DNA of 64,000 bases, from assembly GCA_030824575.1 (NCBI GenBank), contig JAVBXL010000023.1:1-64000 (forward strand). The letters run 5' to 3'. Positions 27,246 through 36,029 of this stretch are shown here, piece by piece. The translations under genes and the position numbers were made by a program. How positions within the stretch are numbered: position 1 is the stretch's first letter; every line of letters begins with the position of its first letter. This stretch comes from a bacterium (lineage in GTDB: Bacteria > Pseudomonadota > Alphaproteobacteria > Sphingomonadales > Sphingomonadaceae). A model generated the notes under the pieces. The model was not told the DNA's origin. It did not search any database and saw nothing but the letters and a program-made list of their open reading frames with translations.

Positions 27246-29294
27246 CTATCTTGCTGTCCACTTGTCGAGCCAGCCAAGCGCCTCACCATACCATTGCAGG
27301 GAGTTTTTCGGCTTCAAGACCCAGTGATTCTCATCTGGAAACACCAACAGCTTGGACGGAATGTCGCGCCGCTGGAGCGCGGCGAAGGCGGCCAGTCCCT
27401 GCGTGTAGGGAATACGGAAATCCTTCTCGCTCGTCACCACCAGCATCGGCGTCTTCCAAGCCGTCACATGGTTGACCGGGTTCCATTTCTCAAATTCGTC
27501 AGGCTTCTCATAATAGGGGCCGCCATGCTCCCATTCGTCGAACCACAATTCCTCGGTTTCATACGCCATGGCGCGGGCGTCGAACACGCCGTCATGCTGG
27601 ACGATGCACTTGAAGCCATCGGCCCATTGGCCCTCGATCCAGTTCATCATATAGCCGCCATAGCTGGCCCCCAGCGCGCAGGCATTGCCGGCATCGATCG
27701 CGGCATCCCTCGCCGCGGCGGCGGCAAGGCCCAGCTTCAGGTCTTCCAGCGGCTTGCCGCCCCAATCCTTGTTGATGGCGTCGGTGAAGGCCTGGCCATA
27801 GCCGGTGCTCCCATGGAAATCGACGATCACCGCGGCATAGCCATGGGCGGCGAACGCCTTGGGATTCCAGCGATAGGACCAGCTATCGTTAAAGCTGCCC
27901 TGCGGCCCGCCATGGACCAGGAAGGCGACCGGCAGCTTGTTCACCGTGCCGCTGGCAGATGGGTTTAGCGGCTTGACGATCTGGCCCCAGACGGTGTCGC
28001 CATTGGCGCCCTTGAAGCTGAAGCGCTCGACCGACACGTCATCGACGCCCGCCAGCTTGCTCGCATTGACGCTGGTCAGGCGCACCGGCTTCCCCTTTGC
28101 CGGCATCTTCCAGAAATCCGCGGGCGACTGGATGCTGTCCATCGCATAGACGAAACCGCCCTTGGGCAACGGCACGACGCTACCCGCATGGCCTTTCTGC
28201 GTCAGGCGCGCCACCTTGCCCGACCCCGCATCGACCCGGAACACCGGGTTATCCAGCACGTCATTGGCGGTGACCAGCAACCCCTTGCCGTTCGCTTCCC
28301 AGGCGATCGACGCGACGGACCGGTCCCAGCCCTCGGTCAGCGCTCTCGTCGCGCCGGTGGCGATGTTGCGCAGCCTCAGCACCTGACGGTCGGCTTCATA
28401 GCCCGGCTGCTGCATCGCGACATAGGCCAGCCATTTGCCGTCCGGAGACACGGTCGGCAGCGTATCGGTCGCATCATTGGCGTCGGTCAGGTTGACGGGC
28501 GCAGCGCTGCCGTCCGCAGGCACCGCGAAAATGTCGAGATTGGTCGATAACGGCTCGATTCGTCCCGCCTCGCGCAGCGCGAAGAACAGCGTCTTGCCGT
28601 CCTTGCTCCACGCAATCTCCTCTGCCCCGCCAAAGGGCTTGGACGGACTGTCGCCGACCAGCCCGCCCATCACCGACACGGCCGGCCCTCCAGCGACCGG
28701 CATCACGAAGATTTGCGACCGCTGGCCGTCCGCCCATGTGTCCCAATGGCGCACGAACAACTGGTCATAGACGCGGCCCGACCCGGCTTCCTTGGGCGCA
28801 TCAGGCTTTACGTCATCAATCGTCTTTGCGCCGACCGGCCGATCGGCCCAGAGCGCCACTTGGCTGCCGTCGGGGCCGAGCAAAAAGCCCGAAATGCCGC
28901 CCGGCACCTTGCTGATCTGCACCGGATCGCCACCGCTCAGCGCCACGCGCCACAATTGGTCGTCGCCGCTAGCGTTAGACTGGAAATAGAGCGCCGATCC
29001 GTCCGGCGAAAAGACCGGCGACGCTTCATTCTTGTCGGGCTTGGATGCGATCAGCTTCGGGGCATGCCCGGCCTTGCCGATGTCCAGCAGATAGAGGTCG
29101 ATCCGCCCCTTGTTCGCCGCCAGGTCGGTGCTGCGCAACTGATAGGCCAGCCATTTCCCATCCGGCGACACGGCCGGGGCGGCTATGCGGTCCAGCGAAA
29201 CCATATCGGCGGGCGTAAAGGGCCGGGCGAGGGCCGGCATGGGGCATGCGCCCAGCGCAGTAGCGGCCAGCGCAGCGGTGAGGATTTTCTTCAT
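27246..29294 (-). CDS. S9-family prolyl oligopeptidase-like peptidase, exported
   Basis: The 682-residue protein has a signal peptide (MKKILTAALAATALG...MPALA) and then a WD40/TolB-like beta-propeller with repeated SPDG motifs (VSPDGKWLAYQ, FSPDGSALYF, VSPDGKWLAYV). The C-terminal alpha/beta-hydrolase domain carries the Ser nucleophile in GASYGGYM near residue 542, the Asp in TSEKDFRIPY and the His in PDENHWVLKP. This is an acylaminoacyl-peptidase or dipeptidyl-peptidase-type enzyme of the periplasm. A Cys in LGAC also gives a weak lipobox, so lipidation is possible. An open frame extends upstream to 29498 without a signal; the start at 29294 is chosen on the signal peptide. Confidence 0.93.
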   Translation of the reverse strand: MKKILTAALAATALGACPMPALARPFTPADMVSLDRIAAPAVSPDGKWLAYQLRSTDLAANKGRIDLYLLDIGKAGHAPKLIASKPDKNEASPVFSPDGSALYFQSNASGDDQLWRVALSGGDPVQISKVPGGISGFLLGPDGSQVALWADRPVGAKTIDDVKPDAPKEAGSGRVYDQLFVRHWDTWADGQRSQIFVMPVAGGPAVSVMGGLVGDSPSKPFGGAEEIAWSKDGKTLFFALREAGRIEPLSTNLDIFAVPADGSAAPVNLTDANDATDTLPTVSPDGKWLAYVAMQQPGYEADRQVLRLRNIATGATRALTEGWDRSVASIAWEANGKGLLVTANDVLDNPVFRVDAGSGKVARLTQKGHAGSVVPLPKGGFVYAMDSIQSPADFWKMPAKGKPVRLTSVNASKLAGVDDVSVERFSFKGANGDTVWGQIVKPLNPSASGTVNKLPVAFLVHGGPQGSFNDSWSYRWNPKAFAAHGYAAVIVDFHGSTGYGQAFTDAINKDWGGKPLEDLKLGLAAAAARDAAIDAGNACALGASYGGYMMNWIEGQWADGFKCIVQHDGVFDARAMAYETEELWFDEWEHGGPYYEKPDEFEKWNPVNHVTAWKTPMLVVTSEKDFRIPYTQGLAAFAALQRRDIPSKLLVFPDENHWVLKPKNSLQWYGEALGWLDKWTAR

Positions 29295-29419
29295 GACACA
29301 GGCTTTCCAAGTCGATCGCCCTGCCCCGTCACGGCCGGATGGGGCGGCGGGCGATGCGGATGATGGCCATGGCCTAAACCCGCACTGCGATCCCGACAAG
29401 GGCGTGCGTCGCGGCGGGA

Positions 29420-30550
29420 TCAGGCAGCGATACGCTCCGCCTTGGCGAAGGCATCCAGCTTGGCATGACAGGCGGCGCGCAGCCCCTCGTCCATCCATCC
29501 GGCATTAAAGGCGTTGCGCTGCAATCGCACCAGTTCCGCCTTGGTCAGCGCGCTGTGGGCCTGCGCCTTGACCAGCACTTCATTGAGATATTCGCTGCCC
29601 ATATAGGCCGGATCGTCGGAATTGATGGTGATGTTGAGGCCCGCGTCGATCATCCCGCGCACCACGTCGACCGGCGGCGCATCGCCGCGCACGGTGCCGG
29701 AAAAGGTCGGGCAGACGGTGAAATATAGGTTGCGCGCCTTGGCCGCCGCGATCAGTTCCGGCGACTCCAATATATTGCCGCCATGGTCGATCCGGTCGAT
29801 GCGCAGGTCCACGATCGCCTGGCGCAGATGCTCGATGATATCCTTCTGATTGAGGTCGCAATGCGCCGTGACCTTCAGCCCCGCGGCGCGCGCCTTGGCG
29901 AAATGGGCGGCGAATTTGATCGGTGGATGATCCTTCTCGTCCGAATCCAGCCCGACCGCGACCAGTTGATCGCGGAACGGCAGCGCCGCGTCCAACGCCG
30001 TCATCGCCGATTCCGCCGACAGGTCACGCACGAAACAGAGGATGAGCTGCGACCCGATCCCCAATTGCGCGGCGGCCGCCGCCCGCGCGCGGGTAATGCC
30101 GCCGATCACCGCGGCCATCGGCACGCCGCGCTTCAAATGCTCCTGCGGGTCGAAGAAGATTTCGGCGTAGAGAATGTTCTGCGACGCCGCCTTGGCCAGA
30201 TAGGCATAGGCCAGATCATAGAAATCCTGCTCGGTGCGCAGCACCTTCATGCCGTCATAATAGATGGCCAAGAAGCTGGGTAGATCATGATAAAGATAGC
30301 TGGCCTTCATCGCGGCGACATCGGCGAAGGGCAGGTCCAGCCCGTTGCGCTGCGCGAGCGCGAACTTCATCTCCGCTTCCAGCGTGCCTTCCAGATGGAC
30401 ATGATATTCCGCCTTGGGCATCGCGGCGATGAAGCGGGCCATGTCGGCCGAAGCACCGTCGTCCGATGCCGCCCAGGCCGGCGCGGCGTTGATCCAGGCG
30501 GCCAAAGGGGCGGCCAACAGGCCATGGACTATCGCGCGCCTGCTGAACAT
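29420..30550 (-). CDS. Adenosine deaminase-family hydrolase with a Tat-type signal peptide
   Basis: The 376-residue protein is a metal-dependent adenosine/AMP-type deaminase. Zinc ligands H50 and H52 are in EYHVHLEGTLE, a further His is in VTAHCDLNQ, and the catalytic Asp pair is in ITINSDDPAY. The N-terminus (FSRRAIVHGLLAAPLAAW...APAWA) has SRR plus a hydrophobic stretch and an AxA cleavage site, a twin-arginine-type signal. It would deaminate purine nucleosides in the periplasm, releasing ammonia and inosine for salvage. It sits on the same strand as the S9 peptidase (125 bases apart), both exported, suggesting a nutrient-scavenging pair inserted between popZ and valS. Confidence 0.88.
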   Translation of the reverse strand: MFSRRAIVHGLLAAPLAAWINAAPAWAASDDGASADMARFIAAMPKAEYHVHLEGTLEAEMKFALAQRNGLDLPFADVAAMKASYLYHDLPSFLAIYYDGMKVLRTEQDFYDLAYAYLAKAASQNILYAEIFFDPQEHLKRGVPMAAVIGGITRARAAAAAQLGIGSQLILCFVRDLSAESAMTALDAALPFRDQLVAVGLDSDEKDHPPIKFAAHFAKARAAGLKVTAHCDLNQKDIIEHLRQAIVDLRIDRIDHGGNILESPELIAAAKARNLYFTVCPTFSGTVRGDAPPVDVVRGMIDAGLNITINSDDPAYMGSEYLNEVLVKAQAHSALTKAELVRLQRNAFNAGWMDEGLRAACHAKLDAFAKAERIAA

Positions 30551-30655
30551 CGATCATCACCCCCTTAAAACCCGGCCTTCTATCCGGGGATCGGGGTGCG
30601 CCTGTCCATCATGGAATATCGGACGGGCTGACGCAAAAAAGGGAGCGGGCCTGGT

Positions 30656-31129
30656 TTAGCGGCCAGTGATGCGCGCGATTTCCTTGGCGACCATCTCTTC
30701 GACCAGCCCAGGCAGGCGCTGGTCCAGCCAGTCCTTCAGCATCGGCTTGAGCATCGAGCGGACAAGGCCATCGAGCGTATTGTCCTGCCCATCCTTGGGC
30801 GCGACCAGCATGGAGGACAGGGCCGAGAGCGAGTGGCGTGCGGCCACTTCGCTTTCGACCGACAGGATCGAGTCGTCGCCGGGCACGCTCGCGCTCACGG
30901 GCGCGGCTGCGGCAGCTTTGGGAGCAGGCATGACAATCTCCTCCGCGACCTCGTCGGTCAGTTCCAGTATTTCTTCGACCGTAACGGGCACGGGCGCTGC
31001 AACGGCCTTGGCCTCGGCGCGCGTGCGACGCGGGGCAGCCTGCACCGCTTCCTCGCCTTCTTCGGCGATGATCCGCTTGATGGACGAGAGTATCTCTTCC
31101 ATCGAGGGTTCCTTGGTCATGTCACCCAT
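30656..31129 (-). CDS. popZ: PopZ-like polar organizing protein (DUF2497)
   Basis: The 157-residue protein begins with EPSMEEILSSIKRIIAEE, the conserved N-terminal helix of PopZ/DUF2497, followed by a Pro/Ala-rich acidic linker (about residues 30-90). It ends with the C-terminal oligomerisation helices (LDGLVRSMLKPMLKDWLD and LVEEMVAKEIARI). In Caulobacter PopZ self-assembles at the cell pole and anchors the chromosome origin through ParB. The start at 31129 is preferred because homologues begin 5-6 residues before the EPSMEE block and GGGGA lies 7 bases upstream; a longer in-frame start at 31153 also has an AAGGA. The pcm-tolC-popZ order is known from other alphaproteobacteria. Confidence 0.88.
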   Translation of the reverse strand: MGDMTKEPSMEEILSSIKRIIAEEGEEAVQAAPRRTRAEAKAVAAPVPVTVEEILELTDEVAEEIVMPAPKAAAAAPVSASVPGDDSILSVESEVAARHSLSALSSMLVAPKDGQDNTLDGLVRSMLKPMLKDWLDQRLPGLVEEMVAKEIARITGR

Positions 31130-31199
31130 GGATAGTCCCCGTCCAAAATCCATTGCGCATCCTTAACCCGTAAGATTACCCGGCCGGGTTAACAAGCGG

Positions 31200-32705
31200 T
31201 TAAGGCTGCTGCGAAGCGGGTTCGACATTGGCGTTTTGCGCGGGCGTGTCAACGGTCCGCGTGGCGACGGGCGTCGGCTTGGGATCGAAGCTCCAATCCA
31301 GCCACTTGCCCTTCACCCGTTCATAATTGACCATCGGGTCATAGAGCGTGCCGCTCTCCAGCCCCAGATCGTCGGCTTCGGCATGGCCCATGGCCGCGAT
31401 GACGCTGAAACCCGCAACATAGGCGTTGCGCTGCGCCGTCACCAACTGAACCTTGGCGTTCAACGCTTCCTGTTCGGCGTTCAGTATGTCGAGGATCGTG
31501 CGACTACCGACCGAATTTTCCGCCTGCACGCCTTCCAGCGACAGATTGGCAGCCTCGACCGCCTTGCGATTCGATTCGATGCTCTCCAGCGATGCCTGCC
31601 AGCTGGCATAGGCGGCGCGCGTCTGGGAAATGACGCTGCGCTCCACCTCGATCTCGCGCTCGATCGCCTGCGATTCGAGCGCCTGATTCTGGCGGACCTG
31701 CGCGGCCGGACGACCACCCTGATAGAGCGGGATGGTCAGCTGGACGCCAGCGGTGGCTTGCTTGTTGATCTGTGGCCCTTCCACAGAATTGCCATCCGCA
31801 TCCTGCGCCGTGCCACCCAGCGTATGCAGGTAATTGGTATAACCCGCCGTCGTGAAGCCCGACAGCGTCGGCAGGCGCCCGGCGCGCGCCACCTTCACGT
31901 CATAGCCTGCGGCGATCCGGTTCTTCTTGGCCGCCAATATGTCCGGATTGTCGTTCAGCGCGACCTGCACCGCGGCGACCGGCGTAGCGGGCAGGCCCGG
32001 CAGCGCGGGCGGCGGTTCCAGCGCGTCGGGGGCGTCCCCCACCAGCGCGATATAATTTTCACGGCTGGTGATCAGATTGGCTTGCGCAATCTGCAAGTCG
32101 GACCGGGCCAGCGCCAGCCGCGACTGCGACTGGGCCACGTCGGTCCGGGTCAGGTCGCCGACTTCGAATCGGTCGTTGGTCGCCTGGAGATTGACCTCCA
32201 GCGCACGCACATTGGACTGGTTCAGCGACACGATCGCGCTGTCGCGGATCACATCCATGTAAGCGCCCACGGTCTGCGAAAAAATGCTCGCTTCCGTCCC
32301 GCGCAAATTGGCCTGCCCAGCCTCCACGCGCGTCTTGGCCGCCTTCACCCCGTTGCGCACCGAACCCCCCGAATAGATCGGCACGTTCAGCTGCGCCTGC
32401 GCATTCACCGTCCGCTGCGGCGACGTGAAGCTGATCGTGGGCTTGAGGATGCTTTCGGAAAAACTGCCCGACACGTCCACGCCGGGTCGGCCCGCCGCCT
32501 TCTGGATCGGCACATTTTCGTCGGTCGCGCGCTGCCCCGCGCGCGCGCCGGTCAGCGTCGGGTTGGACGCATAGGCCTTGGCCAGCGCGCTCTGCAACGT
32601 CTCGGCCTGAACAGCGCTGGTCAGGGCGCCGCCAGTCAAGGCAGACGACAGCAACAGCAACGCGGCTGCGGCATGATGCCGATAAAAAATGCGCTGCGCC
32701 GTCAT
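31200..32705 (-). CDS. tolC: TolC-family outer-membrane efflux protein
   Basis: The 501-residue protein has a signal peptide (residues 1-34, ending ...AVQAETLQSAL) and the two-fold repeated coiled-coil/barrel layout of TolC (TIGR01844 type). Motifs include ALAKAYASNPTLTGARAG, GDLTRTDVAQSQSRLALARSDL and GSRTILDILNAEQEALNAK. TolC trimers form the outer-membrane channel for type I secretion and RND/MFS efflux. The C-terminus has an extra 45-residue acidic/Pro-rich tail. It is 20 bases downstream of pcm and upstream of popZ on the same strand. Confidence 0.95.
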   Translation of the reverse strand: MTAQRIFYRHHAAAALLLLSSALTGGALTSAVQAETLQSALAKAYASNPTLTGARAGQRATDENVPIQKAAGRPGVDVSGSFSESILKPTISFTSPQRTVNAQAQLNVPIYSGGSVRNGVKAAKTRVEAGQANLRGTEASIFSQTVGAYMDVIRDSAIVSLNQSNVRALEVNLQATNDRFEVGDLTRTDVAQSQSRLALARSDLQIAQANLITSRENYIALVGDAPDALEPPPALPGLPATPVAAVQVALNDNPDILAAKKNRIAAGYDVKVARAGRLPTLSGFTTAGYTNYLHTLGGTAQDADGNSVEGPQINKQATAGVQLTIPLYQGGRPAAQVRQNQALESQAIEREIEVERSVISQTRAAYASWQASLESIESNRKAVEAANLSLEGVQAENSVGSRTILDILNAEQEALNAKVQLVTAQRNAYVAGFSVIAAMGHAEADDLGLESGTLYDPMVNYERVKGKWLDWSFDPKPTPVATRTVDTPAQNANVEPASQQP

Positions 32706-32725
32706 CTGTCCCCGCCCATCATTTT

Positions 32726-33358
32726 TTAGAAAACAAATCCCTTGGGTGCGCCAAAACCGGGCAACACCACCATTTCGATATCGACCAGGCTGCTCAGCCC
32801 CAGCACGCCGCCGATCACCCGGCCGCTGCTCAGGCGCGTGACGCCCCGATCAACGATTCCCGTCACCACGCGGGCGTCTTCGGCAAGCTGCTGAACGAGC
32901 GCCGCGGGGACTTCCTCCACCGCACCGTCGATGAACAAAAGGTCATAGGGCGCGCCATCGGCTGCACAGGCGGTAAGCGCGCCGCGCACGACCGTCACGC
33001 CGGGTAGCGCGATCTCCGCCCCGCCCTCTTCCTCGACCGCCGTCACCTGCGCGCCCAGTTCGGACAGCAGCGCCGCGGCATAGCCGGTCGCCGCGCCGAT
33101 CAGCAGCACCTTGTCGCCCGGAACGACCTGCGCTTCATTAAGCAGCCGCCCCGTCACCAGCGGCGGATTGAGCGAACGCCCCCCGGCCAGCGGAATGGGA
33201 CGGTCGATATAGGCCATGGCACGGCGCTGCGCGGGCACGAAATCCTCGCGCGGCACCTTCGCCATCGCGGCGATGACACGCTGGTCGCCCACGTCGCTGG
33301 TGCGCAACTGGCTTTCGACCATGGCGGCCCGCATCGAAGAATAGTTCTGCTCGGTCAC
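32726..33358 (-). CDS. pcm: Protein-L-isoaspartate O-methyltransferase-family protein
   Basis: The protein of about 210 residues starts with GTG at 33358, with GAGGA 6 bases upstream; an upstream in-frame ATG at 33427 would overlap a palindrome and lacks homology. It has the Pcm N-terminus (MVESQLRTSDVGDQRVIAAM, KVPREDFVP) and a SAM site LLIGAATGYAAALLSELGA. The usual GTGSGY is changed to GAATGY. This shorter alphaproteobacterial form repairs isoaspartyl residues or may be a divergent methyltransferase that has lost that activity. It is the first gene of the pcm-tolC-popZ set. Confidence 0.88.
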   Translation of the reverse strand: MTEQNYSSMRAAMVESQLRTSDVGDQRVIAAMAKVPREDFVPAQRRAMAYIDRPIPLAGGRSLNPPLVTGRLLNEAQVVPGDKVLLIGAATGYAAALLSELGAQVTAVEEEGGAEIALPGVTVVRGALTACAADGAPYDLLFIDGAVEEVPAALVQQLAEDARVVTGIVDRGVTRLSSGRVIGGVLGLSSLVDIEMVVLPGFGAPKGFVF

Positions 33359-33393
33359 GATAGTTCCTCGCTTGTCCGGGGGGCTTGGCACAA

Positions 33394-33415
33394 CTGTATT
33401 GGCAATGCAATACAG
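33394..33415. promoter_or_regulatory. Palindrome upstream of pcm-tolC, candidate operator
   Basis: CTGTATTG (33394-33401) and CAATACAG (33408-33415) form a perfect 8-base dyad around GCAATG. It ends 36 bases upstream of the pcm start codon, where a repressor or activator could control pcm-tolC-popZ. The regulator is not encoded nearby. Confidence 0.55.
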
Positions 33416-33561
33416 TAAGGGGATCATCGGACCTCTAAATCAGCGCGCGCCCCGCGCCAAGCGGCTTTGCGCGAGGGTCGATAAGAATCTTGACGCCGCC
33501 GCCCCATCCCCCGCTTGACTTTGCATCCAAAGCCGCACATTTGCGGCCACCCACTTGTCGA

Positions 33562-33635
33562 GGCCCGATGGCGGAGTGGTTACGCAGAGGACTGCAAATC
33601 CTTGCACGCCGGTTCGATTCCGGCTCGGGCCTCCA
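33562..33635 (+). tRNA. tRNA-Cys (GCA)
   Basis: A cloverleaf of 74 bases including an encoded CCA. The acceptor stem GGCCCGA (33562-33568) pairs with TCGGGCC (33625-33631) and U73 precedes CCA, as is standard for tRNA-Cys. The anticodon loop reads GGACTGCAAATCC with anticodon GCA, and the T-arm carries GGTTCGATTCC. It stands alone between the divergent pcm operon and the GST gene. Confidence 0.96.
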
Positions 33636-33683
33636 TCTTCTTCCTTCTCGACTTGTTCCGCCGCTCCCGTCTAAGAGGGCGGC

Positions 33684-34358
33684 ATGATGAAGCTGTTCAT
33701 TGGCAACAAAGCCTATTCGAGCTGGTCCCTGCGCGGCTGGCTGGCGTGCAAATTGTCCGCCCTCCCGTTCGAGGAGGTGGTCGTCCCCCTCTATGACGAA
33801 GCCTGGGAGAAACGGCGCGAGGGCGACGAGTTCGCGCCTTCCTCCGGCAAGGTTCCGATCCTGTGGGATGGCGACGACGTCGTCGTGTGGGACAGCCTAG
33901 CCATCGTCGAATATCTCAATGAAAAGACGGATGGCGACCTGTTCTGGCCGACCGATCCCGCCGCCCGCGCCATGGCCCGGTCGATGGCGGCCGAAATGCA
34001 CAGCAGCTTCGCCGCGCTGCGCCGCGAGCACAGCATGAACATCCGGCAGATCTATCCCGCCGTGCCGCCGTCCGAGCCTGTCGCGCAGGACATCGCTCGG
34101 ATCATGCAACTCTGGGCACAGGCCCGCGCCCGCTATGGCGGCGACGGCGATTTCCTGTTCGGGGAGTTCGGCGCGGTGGACCTGATGTTCGCGCCCGTCG
34201 TCACCCGCTTCATCACCTATCAGCTGCCCGTCGCCCGTTTCGCGCAGGCCTATATGCACGCCGTCATCTCCCATCCCTGGATGCAGGAGTGGATCGGTGG
34301 TGCCCAGGCGGAGGATTGGGTGATCGACCGGTTCGAAGTTCCGCCGCAGACGGTGTGA
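33684..34358 (+). CDS. Glutathione S-transferase-family protein
   Basis: The 224-residue protein has an N-terminal thioredoxin-like domain (KLFIGNKAYSSWSLRGWLACKL, with a Ser/Tyr cluster in the place of the catalytic residue, and GKVPILWDGDDVVVWDSLAIVEYL, the glutathione-binding Pro and Ser). An all-helical C-terminal domain follows with an FGEFGAVDLMFAPVVTRF segment containing the conserved N-capping Asp. It probably acts in cytoplasmic detoxification. Two ATGs (33684, 33687) are adjacent. The next gene starts 4 bases after its stop and is likely co-transcribed. Confidence 0.92.
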   Translation: MMKLFIGNKAYSSWSLRGWLACKLSALPFEEVVVPLYDEAWEKRREGDEFAPSSGKVPILWDGDDVVVWDSLAIVEYLNEKTDGDLFWPTDPAARAMARSMAAEMHSSFAALRREHSMNIRQIYPAVPPSEPVAQDIARIMQLWAQARARYGGDGDFLFGEFGAVDLMFAPVVTRFITYQLPVARFAQAYMHAVISHPWMQEWIGGAQAEDWVIDRFEVPPQTV

Positions 34359-34362
34359 GGCC

Positions 34363-35007
34363 ATGAGCGAAACGCCGGAAACCGACACGCCCAAGGAAGC
34401 GCGCGCCGCCGAAGCCGCCGCGATTCGCCGCCGCTGGATCACGCTGGGCGAGATACTCGCCGTGCTGGCGGTCGGCATCTCCGCCCTCACCCTCTATCTC
34501 AACTGGGCGGACAAGAAGGACGAGCGCGCCGAAAAGGCGGCGGAAAGCCGCAAGGCGTCCGGCCGCGCCGCCATACTGGTACTGAACGCCGATTCGGTGA
34601 AGGACGACCGGATCGTGCTGAAGGCCACCGACCCCGATCAGGTCATTCAGAGCCAGACCATCCTCTTCCCCCGCGCGCTCGGTATCGGGCCGGTCGATAC
34701 CACCGGCGATCCGCGGATCGAGGCGGACTGGTTCGACAGTGCGCTCAAAAAGGCGCGGGCCAAGGCGAAGCTGCCCGACGACAGCGTGGGCGACGAACGG
34801 CTGCCCGTCGCCATCACCACCCGCTTCGTCGTGGGCGGCGACACGCATGAGAATGTCGCGCTCTACGACATCGGCTATGGCATAGCGGGCCGCTGGATCG
34901 CCGGGCACAGCCTGGCGCTGCGCGGCCTGTCACGGGTCGAAACCCTCAAGCCCGACAGCGCCCAGGCCAGGGTCGACGCCCGCTGGGCGCGCCTTAGCGG
35001 TCAATAG
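34363..35007 (+). CDS. Single-pass membrane protein of unknown function
   Basis: The 214-residue protein has a charged N-terminus rich in Glu, Ala and Arg, one transmembrane helix (about residues 36-56, LGEILAVLAVGISALTLYL) and a soluble domain of about 150 residues with regular secondary-structure patterns (AAILVLNADSV, DDRIVLKATD, QSQTILFPRALG). I do not recognise the family. It is only 4 bases downstream of the GST gene and shares its codon use, so it is a real gene, probably with its soluble domain on the outer face of the inner membrane. Confidence 0.8.
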   Translation: MSETPETDTPKEARAAEAAAIRRRWITLGEILAVLAVGISALTLYLNWADKKDERAEKAAESRKASGRAAILVLNADSVKDDRIVLKATDPDQVIQSQTILFPRALGIGPVDTTGDPRIEADWFDSALKKARAKAKLPDDSVGDERLPVAITTRFVVGGDTHENVALYDIGYGIAGRWIAGHSLALRGLSRVETLKPDSAQARVDARWARLSGQ

Positions 35008-35120
35008 CCCAAGTCCTGCTTCGTCGCCTGAAACCGCAAAACCACTTGTCTTGCGGCCATGAAACGGGTGCAAGGCCCGCGCAGGGTTGTTGAACATCAT
35101 AATAAGGACAAGCGGGCGCC

Positions 35121-35966
35121 ATGAGCCTGATGGGATCGATCGACATCTTCCATGCCATTGCCGGCCTGCTGGTCGGCGTGCTGGTGGGCGTGACCGGCGT
35201 GGGCGGCGGCTCGCTGATGACGCCGCTGCTGGTGCTGATGTTCGGCGTCAGTGCCAAGACCGCCGTGGGCACCGACCTGCTCTTCGCCGCCCTGACCAAG
35301 ATCGTCGGATCGGCCGTTCATGGGAAACGCGACACGATCGAGTGGCCGATCGTACGGCGCATGGCCGCGGGCAGCGTGCCGGCCGCGCTCGTCACGCTGC
35401 TGGCGCTCGGCTGGATCGGCGATGTCGGCCAATCGACCGAAAATATCATCCTGATTGCGCTCGCCTCGCTGCTGGCGCTGACGTCGGTCGCGGTGATCGG
35501 CCGCAAATGGCTGTTCCGTCATCGCGGCGACCTGGGATCGACCCACTCGGCGGGCACCACCTTCTACGGCACCACCGCGCTCGGCGCGTTGATCGGCGCG
35601 GCCGTTTCACTCTCCTCGGTCGGCGCGGGGGCGATCGGGGTGACGGTGTTGCTGTTCCTTTATCCACGCCTGCCCATGGCGCGCATCGTGGGGTCCGACA
35701 TCGCCCATGCCGTGCCGCTGGCGCTGATCGCCGGGACCGGCCACTGGCTGATGGGCGACGTCAACTTCGTGCTGCTGATGAACCTGCTGATCGGGTCGAT
35801 ACCCGGCGTGATCGTCGGCAGCTATCTGTCGTCCCACGCCCCCGACAAGGTGCTGCAACCCCTGCTCGCCGCGGTGCTGGCCATCTCTTCCTGGCAACTC
35901 TTCGTCAAGGCGCGCACGCCCGCCCCGGTGAAGGTCGAAGCGCCGGTGATGGCGAAAGCGCACTGA
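35121..35966 (+). CDS. TauE/SafE (TSUP)-family sulfite exporter-like protein
   Basis: The 281-residue protein has about eight helices in two repeats, each starting with a Gly-rich motif (GVTGVGGGSLMTPLLVLMFGV near residue 24, then LSSVGAGAIGVTVLLFLYP). This is the 4-toluene-sulfonate uptake permease (TSUP/DUF81) family, whose members move sulfite, sulfoacetate or related small anions. An N-terminal GTDLLFAALTKIVGS block is also typical. Substrate is not readable. AAGGAC lies 11 bases upstream. A strong bidirectional terminator separates it from ndk. Confidence 0.9.
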   Translation: MSLMGSIDIFHAIAGLLVGVLVGVTGVGGGSLMTPLLVLMFGVSAKTAVGTDLLFAALTKIVGSAVHGKRDTIEWPIVRRMAAGSVPAALVTLLALGWIGDVGQSTENIILIALASLLALTSVAVIGRKWLFRHRGDLGSTHSAGTTFYGTTALGALIGAAVSLSSVGAGAIGVTVLLFLYPRLPMARIVGSDIAHAVPLALIAGTGHWLMGDVNFVLLMNLLIGSIPGVIVGSYLSSHAPDKVLQPLLAAVLAISSWQLFVKARTPAPVKVEAPVMAKAH

Positions 35967-35970
35967 CATG

Positions 35971-36008
35971 AAAAAGCCCGGCCCTCGCAGACGAGGACCG
36001 GGCTTTTT
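35971..36008. terminator. Bidirectional rho-independent terminator
   Basis: AAAAAGCCCGG at 35971 and its complement CCGGGCTTTTT ending at 36008 flank a stem extended by CCCTCG/CGAGGA. The A-run on one side and T-run on the other serve both the TauE-like gene (plus) and ndk (minus). Confidence 0.88.
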
Positions 36009-36029
36009 AGGCTCGAAAGGATCGTGGCT

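Noticed and set aside
33428-33561. Possible second RNA gene beside tRNA-Cys
   Set aside because: No cloverleaf or other stable conserved structure is visible in this interval.
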